Assembly (NCBI RefSeq): GCF_010994755.1
Contig: NZ_WHSB02000003.1
Location: 1-64,000 of the forward strand
Length of the DNA: 64,000 bases
Source of the DNA: Shinella lacus
Lineage (GTDB): Bacteria; Pseudomonadota; Alphaproteobacteria; Rhizobiales; Rhizobiaceae
Direction of reading: 5' to 3'
A model generated the notes under the pieces. It searched no databases. It worked only from the letters and a program-made list of their open reading frames with translations, and had not been told where the DNA came from. Made by a program: the position numbers and the translations under genes. Below, piece after piece: positions 43,149-52,831 of the stretch (position 1 is the stretch's first letter; every line of letters begins with the position of its first letter).

Positions 43149-44012
43149 ATGACCGCCACTGCCTATGAGCGCGCGGAACGCCGCAAGGCCTGGGCCTTTG
43201 CCCTTCCGGCGCTGCTCTGGACGGGGTTCTTCTTTCTCGTGCCCTTCGCCTATATGGCGGCGATCAGTTTCTGGACGCGGCAGGGGCGCGAGATCGTCGC
43301 GACGTGGACGCTCGACAATTATGTCGCCTTCTTCGAGAAGGCCCATCTCTTCAAGGGCTTGGTGGTCTCGCTGGAGATTACCGCGGCCGTCACCGTCATC
43401 TCCATCCTGCTTGCCTATCCGCTCGCCTGGATCATCGCCGAGCGCGTGCCGAAGAAGTGGCAGCGTTTCGCCCTCATCATGGCGATCCTGCCCTTCTGGA
43501 CCTCCTATGTCGTGCGCTCCTATTCCTGGCTGCTGGTGCTCTCCAAGGGCGGCGTCGTCAACCAGGCGCTGCTCTGGCTCGGCGTCATCGCCGAACCGCT
43601 GGAGCTCTCCGCCAACCGCATCGGCACGATCATCGGCTTCGTGCACTTTTTCGTCATGCTGCTGACGCTGACGATCTACGCCAATCTCATCCAGCTTTCG
43701 CCGAACTATCGCCGTGCCGCAGCCGATCTCGGCGCAAACGCCTTCCAGACCTTCTGGTTCGTCGTTCTGCCGCTGACGCTGCCCGGCATCATGGTCGGCG
43801 CGTTCTTGACCTTCGTGCTCTGCATCGGCGATTACATCACGCCGCAGATCCTCGGCGGCAACAACGAACTGGTGCTGCCGCAGGTCATCATGCTGCAGCT
43901 CGGGAGGCGGGCGGATTTTCCGATGGCGGCCGCGCTCTCGCTGGTGCTGATGGTCGTCGTCACGCTCGCCTATATCGCCTGTGCCCGCTGGCTGAAGATG
44001 GAGAGGACGTAA
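43149..44012 (+). CDS. Polyamine-type ABC transporter permease, PotB-like
   Basis: A 287-residue inner-membrane permease with six helices. The loop motif NYRRAAADLGANAFQTFWFVVLPLTLPG (EAA type) is at about 198-225, and GDYITPQILGG follows. The ATG at 43149 is preferred; a longer frame exists but its extra part only reads through the RIME-like element. It pairs with the next gene as a heterodimeric channel. Confidence 0.92.
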   Translation: MTATAYERAERRKAWAFALPALLWTGFFFLVPFAYMAAISFWTRQGREIVATWTLDNYVAFFEKAHLFKGLVVSLEITAAVTVISILLAYPLAWIIAERVPKKWQRFALIMAILPFWTSYVVRSYSWLLVLSKGGVVNQALLWLGVIAEPLELSANRIGTIIGFVHFFVMLLTLTIYANLIQLSPNYRRAAADLGANAFQTFWFVVLPLTLPGIMVGAFLTFVLCIGDYITPQILGGNNELVLPQVIMLQLGRRADFPMAAALSLVLMVVVTLAYIACARWLKMERT

Positions 44013-44013
44013 C

Positions 44014-44796
44014 ATGCGCCACCTCACCACCGCCCTTGCCGCGCTCTATGCCGGCCTCATCTACCTCTTCATCTTCCTGCCCGTCGTCGTGCTGGTGCTC
44101 TTCTCCTTCCAGGACGGCACCCTACCGGTGCCACCGCTGAACGGGCTGACGCTGCGCTGGTACGAGGCGATCTTTTCCGATGGCAAGCTGATGGCCGCGC
44201 TCGGCAATTCGCTGATCGTCGCGATCGTTTCATCGGCCGTCGCCTGCGTGCTCGGCTTCCTCGCCGCCTATGCCTTCGCGCGTTACACGCTGCCCGCCTC
44301 CGGTCTCCTGCGCGGCCTCATCGTCGCGCCGATGACGGTCAGCACGCTGATCATCGGCCTCGGCCTGCTCTCGGTGCTGAATCTCACCGGCCTCAGGCTC
44401 TCGCTCGTCACCGTCGGCATCGGCCATGTGGTGATCAACCTGCCGCTCTGCTTCGCGATCATCTATGCCTCGATGGGTGGGCATCAGGTGAATATCGAGC
44501 GGGCGGCGCGCGATCTTGGCGCCAAGGACTGGCAGGTCATGCTGCTGATCACCGCGCCCATGTTGCTGCCGTCGATCCTCGCTGCCTTCTTCCTCTCCGT
44601 CACCTTCAGCTGGGACGAGTTCATCGTCGCCTTCTTGCTGTCGCGCTTCGACGTGACGCTGCCCGTCGAGATATGGAGCATGCTGCGCTCCGGCCTCGAC
44701 CCCCGGACAAACGCCATCGGCAGCGTCGTCTTCCTCGTCTCGGTCGCGTTCCTCGTCGTCATGGAACTCACCGTCTTCAGAAAGAAAGCCTCATGA
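44014..44796 (+). CDS. Polyamine-type ABC transporter permease, PotC-like
   Basis: A 260-residue inner-membrane permease with six helices and the EAA loop NIERAARDLGAKDWQVMLLI. SWDEFIVAFLLS near residue 205 is typical of PotC/PotI proteins. It starts one base after the preceding stop, and its own stop overlaps the ATPase start (ATGA). Confidence 0.93.
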   Translation: MRHLTTALAALYAGLIYLFIFLPVVVLVLFSFQDGTLPVPPLNGLTLRWYEAIFSDGKLMAALGNSLIVAIVSSAVACVLGFLAAYAFARYTLPASGLLRGLIVAPMTVSTLIIGLGLLSVLNLTGLRLSLVTVGIGHVVINLPLCFAIIYASMGGHQVNIERAARDLGAKDWQVMLLITAPMLLPSILAAFFLSVTFSWDEFIVAFLLSRFDVTLPVEIWSMLRSGLDPRTNAIGSVVFLVSVAFLVVMELTVFRKKAS

Positions 44797-45884
44797 CCGC
44801 CGACGTTTCCATTCGCAACGCCACCAAGGTCTTCGGCGCATTCCGGGCACTCGACGACGTGTCGCTCGATATTGCTGCCGGCGAGTTCATCGTGCTGCTC
44901 GGCCCCTCCGGCTGCGGCAAGACCACCTTGCTCTCTATCCTCGGCGGCTTCATCGAACCGACTTCCGGCACGGTTTCGATCGGCGGGCACGACATGACCC
45001 ATGTTTCGCCGGCAAAGCGCCCGACCACCACCATGTTCCAGGACTATGCGCTCTTCCCGCATATGTGCCTGCGCGACAATGTCGGCTTCGGGCTGCGCAT
45101 GCGCGGCATGGGCAAGGCGGAGCGATACGAGAAGGCGTTCTCCCTGCTCGATCTCGTCGGGCTCAGGGCCTCCTCCGCCAAGAAGCCGCACGAGCTTTCC
45201 GGCGGCCAGCGGCAGCGCGTGGCGCTCGCCCGCGCGCTGGCGGTCGATCCGGACGTGCTGCTGCTCGACGAGCCGCTTGGCGCGCTCGACTTGAAACTGC
45301 GCCGCCAGATGCAGGATGAATTGAAGGCGATCCAGAAGCGTGTCGGCACCACCTTCGTGCATGTCACGCACGACCAGGAGGAGGCAATGGCGATTGCCGA
45401 CCGCATCGTCGTGATGAACAAGGGCCGCATCGAGGATGTCGGCACGCCGGCCTCGATCTACATGCGTCCGCGCTCGCTGTTTTCCGCCGGCTTCATGGGC
45501 GAGGCGAATTTTTTGCCGGCAAAGGTGCGCGGCACGGCGGCAAACGAGGCGGAAGTGGAAACCGCCCTCGGCCGCGTTGCCCTGCCCGCTTCCGCCTTCG
45601 TTGCCGGCCTGGCGGCAACGGGCCGCGATGTCACGCTCTGCATCCGCCCGGAGCATTTTCGCAACGGGAACACGGATGTGCCGACCGTCTCGCTCGGCCG
45701 CGGCCGCATCACTGGCAGTGCCTTCTTCGGCACGCACCACCGCTGCCATGTGGCGGCGGATGGCACGTCGTTGACCGCCCATCTTCCCCAGACCGACAAT
45801 CCGCAAATCGGCGCCGAGCTTGACCTTCGGCTAAAGGCGGATAGCATCGTCGTGCTTCAGGACGGAGCGGGAGTCGTAGAGTAA
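44793..45884 (+). CDS. Polyamine-type ABC transporter ATP-binding protein, PotA-like
   Basis: A 363-residue ATPase. Walker A is GPSGCGKTT near residue 41, signature LSGGQRQRV, Walker B LLLDEPLGALD, and the switch His is in VTHDQEEA. The C-terminal quarter (from about 245) is a TOBE-type regulatory domain. A start inside the end of the permease gene is supported by the MTADVSIRNATKVFGAF N-terminus. The next gene begins directly after its stop. Confidence 0.93.
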   Translation: MTADVSIRNATKVFGAFRALDDVSLDIAAGEFIVLLGPSGCGKTTLLSILGGFIEPTSGTVSIGGHDMTHVSPAKRPTTTMFQDYALFPHMCLRDNVGFGLRMRGMGKAERYEKAFSLLDLVGLRASSAKKPHELSGGQRQRVALARALAVDPDVLLLDEPLGALDLKLRRQMQDELKAIQKRVGTTFVHVTHDQEEAMAIADRIVVMNKGRIEDVGTPASIYMRPRSLFSAGFMGEANFLPAKVRGTAANEAEVETALGRVALPASAFVAGLAATGRDVTLCIRPEHFRNGNTDVPTVSLGRGRITGSAFFGTHHRCHVAADGTSLTAHLPQTDNPQIGAELDLRLKADSIVVLQDGAGVVE

Positions 45885-46613
45885 ATGCAGCGCATCCGCC
45901 CGGAGGATTGGTACAGCGTTCGTCGCCTCGACGACGATGTCACCTATATTTCCGAGCCTTACATCCAGGAATTCTACCGCTGCAACATCTGGCACATACG
46001 CGGGCGCGACCGCGACATGCTGGTGGATAGCGGCATGGGCGTTGTTTCGCTACGCGAATGGGTGCCCGTTGTCACGGAGCGCGAGCTGATCGCGGTGGCG
46101 AGCCACACTCATTTCGACCATATCGGCTGCCACCACGAATTCGAGTGCCGCGCCGTGCATTCCGCCGAGGCCGATCTGCTCGCCAATCCGACGCGGGAAA
46201 ACACGCTCGCCGACCCTTACGTAACGGATGACATCTTCGACGCCCTGCCGCCGGAGCCCTATTGCTCGAAATGTTACGCGGTGAAGCGGGCGCCCGCGAC
46301 GCGCATCTTGGAGGACGGCGACGTGATCGACCTCGGCGACCGGCAGTTCGAGGTCATTCACACGCCTGGACACTCCCCAGGGGGTATTGCGCTCTACGAA
46401 AAGGCAACCGAAATTCTCTTCTCGGGCGACATCGTCTACGATGGCCCGCTGATCGAGGACACCTACCATTCCGACTTGGGGGATTACATCGCCTCGATGG
46501 AACGGCTCCTGACCCTGCCCGTGCGGCTGGTGCATGGCGGCCATTTTCCAAGTTTCGGCGGAGACCGCTACCGCCAGCTCATCAAGGGCTGGCTTGATGA
46601 AAAACAGAAGTGA
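45885..46613 (+). CDS. Metallo-beta-lactamase-fold hydrolase
   Basis: A 242-residue MBL-fold protein. The metal site HTHFDH is at 74-79; further ligands are in HTPGHSPGG, SGDIVYDGP (Asp) and VHGGHFPSFG (His). It has no signal peptide. Relatives are thioesterases, lactonases and glyoxalase-II-like enzymes. Its ATG follows the ATPase stop with no gap, so it is part of the transport operon and probably acts on the imported compound before or after the aldehyde dehydrogenase. The reaction is unknown. Confidence 0.85.
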   Translation: MQRIRPEDWYSVRRLDDDVTYISEPYIQEFYRCNIWHIRGRDRDMLVDSGMGVVSLREWVPVVTERELIAVASHTHFDHIGCHHEFECRAVHSAEADLLANPTRENTLADPYVTDDIFDALPPEPYCSKCYAVKRAPATRILEDGDVIDLGDRQFEVIHTPGHSPGGIALYEKATEILFSGDIVYDGPLIEDTYHSDLGDYIASMERLLTLPVRLVHGGHFPSFGGDRYRQLIKGWLDEKQK

Positions 46614-46625
46614 CGGGAGAAAAAC

Positions 46626-48059
46626 ATGCTCGACAAGCGCAAATTCTACATCGACGGCCAGTGGGTCGATCCGCTGAAGCCCAATGACCTTTCGGTGATC
46701 AACCCGGCGACGGAAAAGCCGATCGCGGTCATCTCCATGGGCACCGCCGCCGATATCGACCGCGCCGTCGCTGCCGCCAAGAAGGCCTTTGCGACCTACA
46801 GCCAGACCAACGTGGAAGAGCGCCTTGCGCTGCTTGAAAAGCTGCTCGACATTTACAAGCGCCGCTATGAGGAGATGGCACACACCATCACGCTCGAACT
46901 CGGCGCGCCGATCACCATGAGCACCGAACAGCAGGCGGATGTCGGCGTCGGCCACCTCCAGGGCTTCATCGAAGGCCTGAAGCGCCTGAAGGGCCGCGAA
47001 GTGCTGCCGAACGGCGACGTCGTGCGCCGTGAGCCAATCGGCGTCGCCGGCCTCATCACGCCGTGGAACTGGCCGATCAACCAGATCGCGCTCAAGGTCG
47101 TCCCCGCGCTTGCGACCGGCAGCACCTGCGTGCTGAAGCCGTCCGAATTCACGCCGCTCAACGCGCTGCTCTATGCGGAGATGGTGCATGAGGCCGGCTT
47201 CCCGGCGGGCACGTTCAACCTCGTCAACGGCGATGGCCTCGAATGCGGCGCGGCGCTTTCCAAGCACAAGGACGTCGATATGATGTCCTTCACCGGCTCC
47301 ACCCGCGCCGGCATCGCCGTCAGCAAGGATGCGGCCGAGACGGTCAAGCGCGTGACGCTGGAACTCGGCGGCAAGTCGCCGAACATCGTCTTCGCCGATG
47401 CGGACCTCGAAGATCGCGTCGCCGGCAGCGTGCGCGAATGCTTCAACAATTCCGGCCAGTCCTGCGACGCGCCGACCCGCATGCTCGTCGAGCGTTCGGT
47501 CTATGACAAGGTCGTCGAGATCGCCGAGCGAACCGGCAAGGAAGCCAAGGTCGGCAATCCGGAGGAAGCAGGCGAACACATCGGTCCGCTCGTCTCGCAC
47601 ATCCAGTTCGGCCGCGTGCAGGCGCTGATCGAGGCGGGTGTCGCCGAAGGCGCACGCGTTCTGGTTGGCGGCCCCGGCAAGCCGGAGGGTTTCGAGACCG
47701 GCTATTTCGTCAAGCCGACGATCTTTGCCGACGTCAACAACGAGATGCGCATCGCCCGCGAAGAGGTGTTCGGCCCGGTCCTGTCGATCATTCCCTTCGA
47801 CACCGAAGAGGAAGCGATCGCGATTGCCAACGACACGGCCTACGGCCTTGCCGCCTATCTCCAGACCGGCAACCCGGACCGCGCCGAGCGCGTCGCGTCG
47901 CGGCTTCGCGCCGGCATGGTGCACATCAACGGCGGCCCGCACCGCTACGGCAGCCCCTTCGGCGGCTACAAGCAGTCCGGCAACGGCCGCGAAGGCGGCA
48001 TCTTCGGCCTTGAGGATTTTCTTGAGGTGAAGACGGTTCACCGGCCGGATGCAGCGTAA
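46626..48059 (+). CDS. NAD(P)-dependent aldehyde dehydrogenase
   Basis: A 477-residue aldehyde dehydrogenase that would oxidise an aldehyde to its acid. The catalytic Cys280 lies in NNSGQSCDAPTR and the general base Glu246 in VTLELGGKSPN; the cofactor-binding GSTRAG and the oxyanion Asn in PWNWP are present. As the last gene of the polyamine-type operon it may act on an aminoaldehyde, but the family is broad. GGGAGA precedes the ATG. A clear terminator follows. Confidence 0.92.
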   Translation: MLDKRKFYIDGQWVDPLKPNDLSVINPATEKPIAVISMGTAADIDRAVAAAKKAFATYSQTNVEERLALLEKLLDIYKRRYEEMAHTITLELGAPITMSTEQQADVGVGHLQGFIEGLKRLKGREVLPNGDVVRREPIGVAGLITPWNWPINQIALKVVPALATGSTCVLKPSEFTPLNALLYAEMVHEAGFPAGTFNLVNGDGLECGAALSKHKDVDMMSFTGSTRAGIAVSKDAAETVKRVTLELGGKSPNIVFADADLEDRVAGSVRECFNNSGQSCDAPTRMLVERSVYDKVVEIAERTGKEAKVGNPEEAGEHIGPLVSHIQFGRVQALIEAGVAEGARVLVGGPGKPEGFETGYFVKPTIFADVNNEMRIAREEVFGPVLSIIPFDTEEEAIAIANDTAYGLAAYLQTGNPDRAERVASRLRAGMVHINGGPHRYGSPFGGYKQSGNGREGGIFGLEDFLEVKTVHRPDAA

Positions 48060-48080
48060 TCCAGCCAGATAAATCCGAAG

Positions 48081-48107
48081 GCGGCGCTCGAAAGGGCGCC
48101 GCTTTTT
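48081..48107 (+). terminator. Rho-independent terminator of the polyamine-type operon
   Basis: A 7-base-pair GC stem (GCGGCGC / GCGCCGC) with an 8-base loop is followed at once by TTTTT (48103-48107). It begins 22 bases after the aldehyde dehydrogenase stop. Confidence 0.85.
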
Positions 48108-48205
48108 CATGGACGCAAAGTTTTCCGCTAAATTAGCGGCGCCCGTCTGGTTCAACCCGGTGCAGTCTGATAGCTCGCTGGCATCCTGATGCCCGGACCA
48201 CCGCC

Positions 48206-49084
48206 TTGTCCTCGATTGCCGTCTCCACCCATCGCCGCCTCGCGCTTGCAGCCCTTCTGATCGGGGGCGCTGCCATCGGCGGCTCGCCGATTTTCGTCCG
48301 CCTCTCGGAAGTCGGACCTCTGGCAACGGCATTCTGGCGGGTCTCTCTGGCGCTGCTGCCGTTCTTCCTGATCTCGCGCATCGCCAGGGAAGCGGATGAA
48401 GAGCCGGCCGGACTGCGCGACTATGTCGTGCTTCTGCTGCCCGGCATCTTCTTGGCCATCGATCTCGTGGCCTGGCATCTGTCGCTGCACATGACCTCCG
48501 TCGCCAATGCGACGCTGCTGGCCAATCTGGCGCCCGTCTTCGTGACACTCGGCTCCTGGCTGATCTTTCGCACGCGCATTACGCCGATCTTCCTGGCGGG
48601 GCTTGCGCTGGCGCTGGTCGGCGTCATCGTGCTGAAGGGTGGGCCGGCGGCAATCGGCGGCGGGCAGCTTGCGGGCGATGCGACCGCCATCGTCGCCGCC
48701 ATCTTCTACGCCTGCTACATGCTGGCGCTCGGCCATGTCCGCTCGCGTTTCTCGACGCTGCGCATCATGGTCTGGACGACGTTTTCGGCTGCCGTCTGCA
48801 TGTTGCCGATCGCCTTCTTCTTCGAGGGCAGCATGTTGCCAATCACCCTCTTCGGCTGGGCGATGGTTGTCGGCCTTGCCTTCATCAGCCATGTCGGCGG
48901 GCAGGGTCTCGTGACCTACGCGCTCGCCTATCTACCGACGGCCTTCTCGTCGCTGACGCTGCTCCTGCAGCCAGTGGTCGCCGCCATCCTCGCATGGTTC
49001 CTGCTCGCCGAGCCCGTCGGCATCATGCAGGCGGTGGGCGGCGTCATCGTGCTAGCCGGGATTCTGGTCGCCCGGCGGGGTTGA
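48206..49084 (+). CDS. EamA/DMT-family transporter
   Basis: A 292-residue inner-membrane protein with ten hydrophobic segments in two EamA repeats (about 12-140 and 152-290). It starts ALAALLIGGAAIGGSPIFVRLSE and has LLANLAPVFVTLGSWLIF and LLLQPVVAAILAWFLLAEP near the repeat ends. The family exports or imports amino acids and metabolites; the substrate is unknown. The start is a TTG at 48206 with no strong ribosome site, because no upstream ATG is in frame. Its 3' end overlaps the convergent small membrane gene by 33 bases. Confidence 0.85.
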   Translation: MSSIAVSTHRRLALAALLIGGAAIGGSPIFVRLSEVGPLATAFWRVSLALLPFFLISRIAREADEEPAGLRDYVVLLLPGIFLAIDLVAWHLSLHMTSVANATLLANLAPVFVTLGSWLIFRTRITPIFLAGLALALVGVIVLKGGPAAIGGGQLAGDATAIVAAIFYACYMLALGHVRSRFSTLRIMVWTTFSAAVCMLPIAFFFEGSMLPITLFGWAMVVGLAFISHVGGQGLVTYALAYLPTAFSSLTLLLQPVVAAILAWFLLAEPVGIMQAVGGVIVLAGILVARRG

Positions 49085-49321
49085 AGTCTGGCCTTCCGCC
49101 TGTTTTGCCTGCATGACGGCCCGTATGCCGGAAAACAGGATCAGGCCGTTGATGGCGATCCCGAACAGGAAGCGGCCCGGCGCGAGGCCGAAGCTCAACG
49201 GTGCGTCGGGATTGTAGCCGAGGCTCGCAAGGCCGCCCATGTCGTTCATCAGCAGGCCGGAAGCCAGCCACCAGGCGCCGGCGACGATCATCACCCAGCC
49301 CCATACCTTGCCGTTCTTCAT
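49052..49321 (-). CDS. Small membrane protein of unknown function
   Basis: An 89-residue protein with two hydrophobic segments (about 7-24 and 50-68), so probably a two-helix inner-membrane protein, with a polar tail (QAKQAEGQTSTPPGDQNPG). I do not recognise the family. A strong GGAGGTG site lies just before the ATG, which supports it as a real gene. It lies 75 bases downstream of the dehydratase gene on the same strand and overlaps the end of the EamA gene. Confidence 0.65.
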   Translation of the reverse strand: MKNGKVWGWVMIVAGAWWLASGLLMNDMGGLASLGYNPDAPLSFGLAPGRFLFGIAINGLILFSGIRAVMQAKQAEGQTSTPPGDQNPG

Positions 49322-49396
49322 GCTGCACCTCCATTGACGTGGCCATGCTCCTTCAAAGAAGACGGCTGGATGCCGCGCAATATTCCGCCGGGCTGA

Positions 49397-51181
49397 TCAG
49401 TGGTTATGCCGCGGCGGCGTTTTGGCGATTTCGCGGAAATCGGCGGCCCCCTCGATGACCGCACCGTCCGAAAGCTGGGTGACCGTCTTGCGGTAGAGCC
49501 GTTGCCACGGCGTCGCGTCTGCAGGCACCGGCGGAATGCCATCAGCCTTGCGGCGCTCGATTTCCGACGCCTCCACCAACATGTCGCAGCGCCCGTTTTC
49601 GAGATCGATGCGGATCACGTCCCCGGTGCGAAGCCACGCAAGCCCGCCGCCGGCCGCACTTTCCGGTGAGGCGTTGAGGATCGACGGGCTGTCGGCGGTG
49701 CCGGACTGGCGCCCGTCGCCGATCGTCGGCAGGCTGGTGATGCCGCGTTTCAGCAGATGATCCGGCGGCTGCATGTTGACGACCTCGGCCGAGCCCGGCC
49801 AGCCGAGCGGCCCCGCACCGCGGATGACGAGGATGGTGCGCTCGTCGATGCCCAGCGCAGGATCGTTGATGCGCCTGTGGTAATCCTCCGAACCGTCGAA
49901 GACGACGGCCTTACCCTCGAACGTGCCTTCCCGACCCGGCTCGCTCAGATAACGCGCGCGGAACTCCGGCGAGATCACCGAGGTCTTCATGATGGCGAAA
50001 TCGAACAGGTTGCCCTTGAGAACGAGGAAGCCCGCCCGCTCTTTAAGCGGTTCGCCATAGGGCCGGATGACCTCGCGGTCACTTGCCGCACGCCCTTCCA
50101 GATTTTCCGCAACAGTGCGCCCCGTGACGGTGGGACAGCCTCCATGGAGCTTCCCGGCATCCAGCAACTCGCTCATGATCGCCGGCACGCCGCCTGCCCG
50201 GTGAAAGCGCTCGCCGAGGAAACGCCCGGCCGGCTGCACGTCGGCGAGCAGCGGGATGTCGTAGCCGTGCACCTGCCAGTCCTCCGGCTTCAGCTCGACG
50301 CCTGCATGTTTCGCCATCGCCATCAGATGCGGCTGCGCATTGGTCGAGCCGCCGATTGCCGAATTGACGCGGATCGCGTTGAGGAAAGCTTCGCGCGAGA
50401 GAATGTGCGAGGGGCGGATGTCCTCCAGCACGAGCTCCACCGCACGACGGCCGGTGCGATAGGCCATCTGGCCGCGCTCGCGATAGGCGGCGGGAATGGC
50501 GGCGCAGCCCGTCAGCGACATGCCGAGCGCTTCGGCCAGCGCATTCATCGTCGAGGCGGTGCCCATCGTGTTGCAATGGCCGATGGAGGGCGCGGAATCC
50601 ATCGCGGCCTGCAAGAACTCCTCCTCGTCCATCGTGCCGGCTGCAAGCTTGCGGCGCGAGCGCCAGATGACGGTGCCGGAGCCGGCGAGGTCACCCTCAT
50701 GCCAGCCGTCGAGCATCGGCCCGCCGGAGAGCACGATCGCCGGAATATCGACTGTCGAGGCTGCCATCAGCGCAGACGGCGTGGTCTTGTCGCAGCCGGT
50801 GGTCAGCACGACGCCGTCGAGCGGATAGCCGTAGAGGATTTCGACGAGGCCGAGATAGGCAAGGTTGCGGTCGAGCGCCGCGGTCGGCCGCTTGCAATTC
50901 TCGAAGATCGGATGCGTCGGGAATTCGATGGGGATGCCACCCGCATCGCGGATGCCGTCGCGCACTCGCTTGGCGAGGTCGACGTGATGGCGGTTGCACG
51001 GCGTCAGGTCGCTGCCGCTCTGCGCAATGCCGATCACCGGCTTGCCGGAGCGCAGCTCTTCCGGCGTGATGCCGTAGTTCATGAAGCGTTCGAGGTAGAT
51101 GGCGGCCATATCGATATGGTCGCGGTTGTCGAACCAGTCCTGCGATCGCAGCCGGCGCTTGCCTGTCTTTTCGTCCGTCAT
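49397..51181 (-). CDS. IlvD/Edd-family sugar-acid dehydratase (arabinonate/xylonate type)
   Basis: A 594-residue iron-sulfur dehydratase. The three cluster cysteines are Cys62 (DLTPCNRHH), Cys130 ([10 protein letters not shown]) and Cys203 ([10 protein letters not shown]). Their spacing equals that of the structurally known rhizobial L-arabinonate dehydratase (59, 127 and 200). The length and the pentonate-type N-terminus ([22 protein letters not shown]) fit that subgroup rather than the valine-pathway IlvD. It would convert L-arabinonate, D-xylonate or a similar sugar acid to a 2-keto-3-deoxy acid. The frame is open 91 codons further upstream, but the family start is at the ATG at 51181, with AAGGG before it. 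Confidence 0.88.
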   Translation of the reverse strand: MTDEKTGKRRLRSQDWFDNRDHIDMAAIYLERFMNYGITPEELRSGKPVIGIAQSGSDLTPCNRHHVDLAKRVRDGIRDAGGIPIEFPTHPIFENCKRPTAALDRNLAYLGLVEILYGYPLDGVVLTTGCDKTTPSALMAASTVDIPAIVLSGGPMLDGWHEGDLAGSGTVIWRSRRKLAAGTMDEEEFLQAAMDSAPSIGHCNTMGTASTMNALAEALGMSLTGCAAIPAAYRERGQMAYRTGRRAVELVLEDIRPSHILSREAFLNAIRVNSAIGGSTNAQPHLMAMAKHAGVELKPEDWQVHGYDIPLLADVQPAGRFLGERFHRAGGVPAIMSELLDAGKLHGGCPTVTGRTVAENLEGRAASDREVIRPYGEPLKERAGFLVLKGNLFDFAIMKTSVISPEFRARYLSEPGREGTFEGKAVVFDGSEDYHRRINDPALGIDERTILVIRGAGPLGWPGSAEVVNMQPPDHLLKRGITSLPTIGDGRQSGTADSPSILNASPESAAGGGLAWLRTGDVIRIDLENGRCDMLVEASEIERRKADGIPPVPADATPWQRLYRKTVTQLSDGAVIEGAADFREIAKTPPRHNH

Positions 51182-51332
51182 GAAATGACCCTTGTAAACA
51201 ATATCCACCCGCACTGTTCCATCCCTCTCGTTCGGGATCAACAGATGCTTGATGCAGCTATCAAAATTGCTGACTGGATCGGCCCCGTGGAATGTGTCAC
51301 AGCCCTCCCATCCCGAGATCCGAGTTTCCGCC

Positions 51333-52238
51333 ATGACCGATATCACCGCTTCCTCGCCCGCCTCCGGCACCGCCCGCCTTGGCGTGATGCTGATGCTGCT
51401 CGGCATGGCCATGTTTTCGCTGAACGACGTGCTGGGCAAATGGCTGGTGGCCACCTATTCCGTCAGCCAGCTCATGCTGATCCGCAGCGCCGCCGCAATG
51501 CTGGTGCTGACGCCCTTCCTGTGGCGCACGGGATGGCGACAGCTGATCGATGTCGACCGCCCGAAACTGCATTTCCTGCGCTCTGCGCTCTATGCGTTCG
51601 AGGCATCCGCCTTCTACTTCGCCGTCGCCTACATGCCGCTCGCGGATGCCATGACCTACTGGCTTGCCGCGCCGATCTACGTGGCGGCGCTGTCGCCTCT
51701 CCTGCTTCGCGAAAAGGTCGGCTGGCGGCGCTGGACGGCCATCATCATCGGCTTCGTCGGCGTGGTCATCGCGCTGGAGCCGTCGAAGGACACGTTTACG
51801 CTGCCCGCCCTTATCGCGCTTGCCGGCAGCCTTGCCTTCAGCGTGGCCATGGTGCTCGGCCGGTCGCTGCGCGCCGCGCCCGATACAACGCTCGTCTTCT
51901 GGCAGATGGGGGCGGCGGTGATCTTCGCGGGCGTCTGGTGTCTCGCCGATCCGTCCGGCTGGGCGCCGGTCAGCGGCGCCGGCCTCGGCCTGTTGAGCCT
52001 GCTCGGCATCGTCGCGATGAGCGCGCACATGCTGGTCAACCGCTCGCTGAAGCTGGCGGATGCCGCGACCGTCGTGCCGCTGCAATATACGCTGCTGCTC
52101 TGGGCCGTCATCTTCGGATGGATTTTCTTCGGCGATCTGCCCCGCCCGGCCATGCTGATCGGCGCCGGCTTCATCGTCGCTTCCGGCCTCTTCATCTTCT
52201 TCCGCGAGCAGCAGCTCAAGCGCCGCGCTCGCGGCTGA
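51333..52238 (+). CDS. EamA/DMT-family transporter
   Basis: A 301-residue inner-membrane protein with ten hydrophobic segments in two EamA repeats. It starts with GVMLMLLGMAMFSLNDVLGKWL, has ALYAFEASAFYFAVAYMPLADA near residue 90, and ends with the basic tail REQQLKRRARG. The sequence is of the RhaT/RarD/S-adenosylmethionine-uptake-like type; the substrate is unknown. It is divergent from the dehydratase gene, with a 151-base gap. The ATG at 51333 fits the first helix; a longer frame upstream has no support. Confidence 0.85.
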   Translation: MTDITASSPASGTARLGVMLMLLGMAMFSLNDVLGKWLVATYSVSQLMLIRSAAAMLVLTPFLWRTGWRQLIDVDRPKLHFLRSALYAFEASAFYFAVAYMPLADAMTYWLAAPIYVAALSPLLLREKVGWRRWTAIIIGFVGVVIALEPSKDTFTLPALIALAGSLAFSVAMVLGRSLRAAPDTTLVFWQMGAAVIFAGVWCLADPSGWAPVSGAGLGLLSLLGIVAMSAHMLVNRSLKLADAATVVPLQYTLLLWAVIFGWIFFGDLPRPAMLIGAGFIVASGLFIFFREQQLKRRARG

Positions 52239-52243
52239 GACCG

Positions 52244-52711
52244 TCAAAGCGGCAGTTCGGTGGTGTATTTCACGCTCTTCAGCGCGAAATGCGAAGACGA
52301 GTTCGCGACCGCCTCGTGGGTCAGGATCGCCTGCATGAGAAGCTGCTCGTAATCCCGGACGTCCTTGACGACGACGCGGATCAGGTAATCCCATTCGCCG
52401 GACATGGAATAACATTCCAGCACCTCCTCATGCGTCTGCACGAAGCGCTCGAAATCCCGCCGCGCGATGGGGTCATGCGACTTCATGCGCACCTGGCAGA
52501 AGACGTTGAGGCCACGGCCGATGCGGTCCGGATCGAGCAGGCGGACGGTGGGGCCGAGAACGCCCGCCTCCTCCAGCGCCTTGATCCGCCGCCAGCAGGA
52601 GGCGCTTGAGGCACCCACTTCCTCGGCGAGCGCCGCATGGCTGATATCGCCGCGTCGCTGCAGGACCTTCAGGATTCTCCTGTCGATGGCGTCAAGTTGA
52701 ATGGAATTCAT
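52244..52711 (-). CDS. Lrp/AsnC-family regulator, probably of the bkd operon
   Basis: A 155-residue regulator with an N-terminal helix-turn-helix (LDAIDRRILKVLQRRGDISH, ASSASCWRRIKALEEAGVL) and a C-terminal RAM ligand domain (about 70-150). It is divergent from the branched-chain 2-oxoacid dehydrogenase operon, 120 bases away. In Pseudomonas the same arrangement holds for BkdR, an Lrp-type activator responding to branched-chain amino acids. The role here is inferred from that. Confidence 0.88.
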   Translation of the reverse strand: MNSIQLDAIDRRILKVLQRRGDISHAALAEEVGASSASCWRRIKALEEAGVLGPTVRLLDPDRIGRGLNVFCQVRMKSHDPIARRDFERFVQTHEEVLECYSMSGEWDYLIRVVVKDVRDYEQLLMQAILTHEAVANSSSHFALKSVKYTTELPL

Positions 52712-52831
52712 CGTAAAACCCAGAAATAAGATACGGACGTTTCATTTGTACCGCAAACTGCGCGCTGTTTGAAACGCTTTTTCGCCCGCCGCGGCCTACA
52801 CTTTCCATCCATGCACATGCGGGAGGAAATC

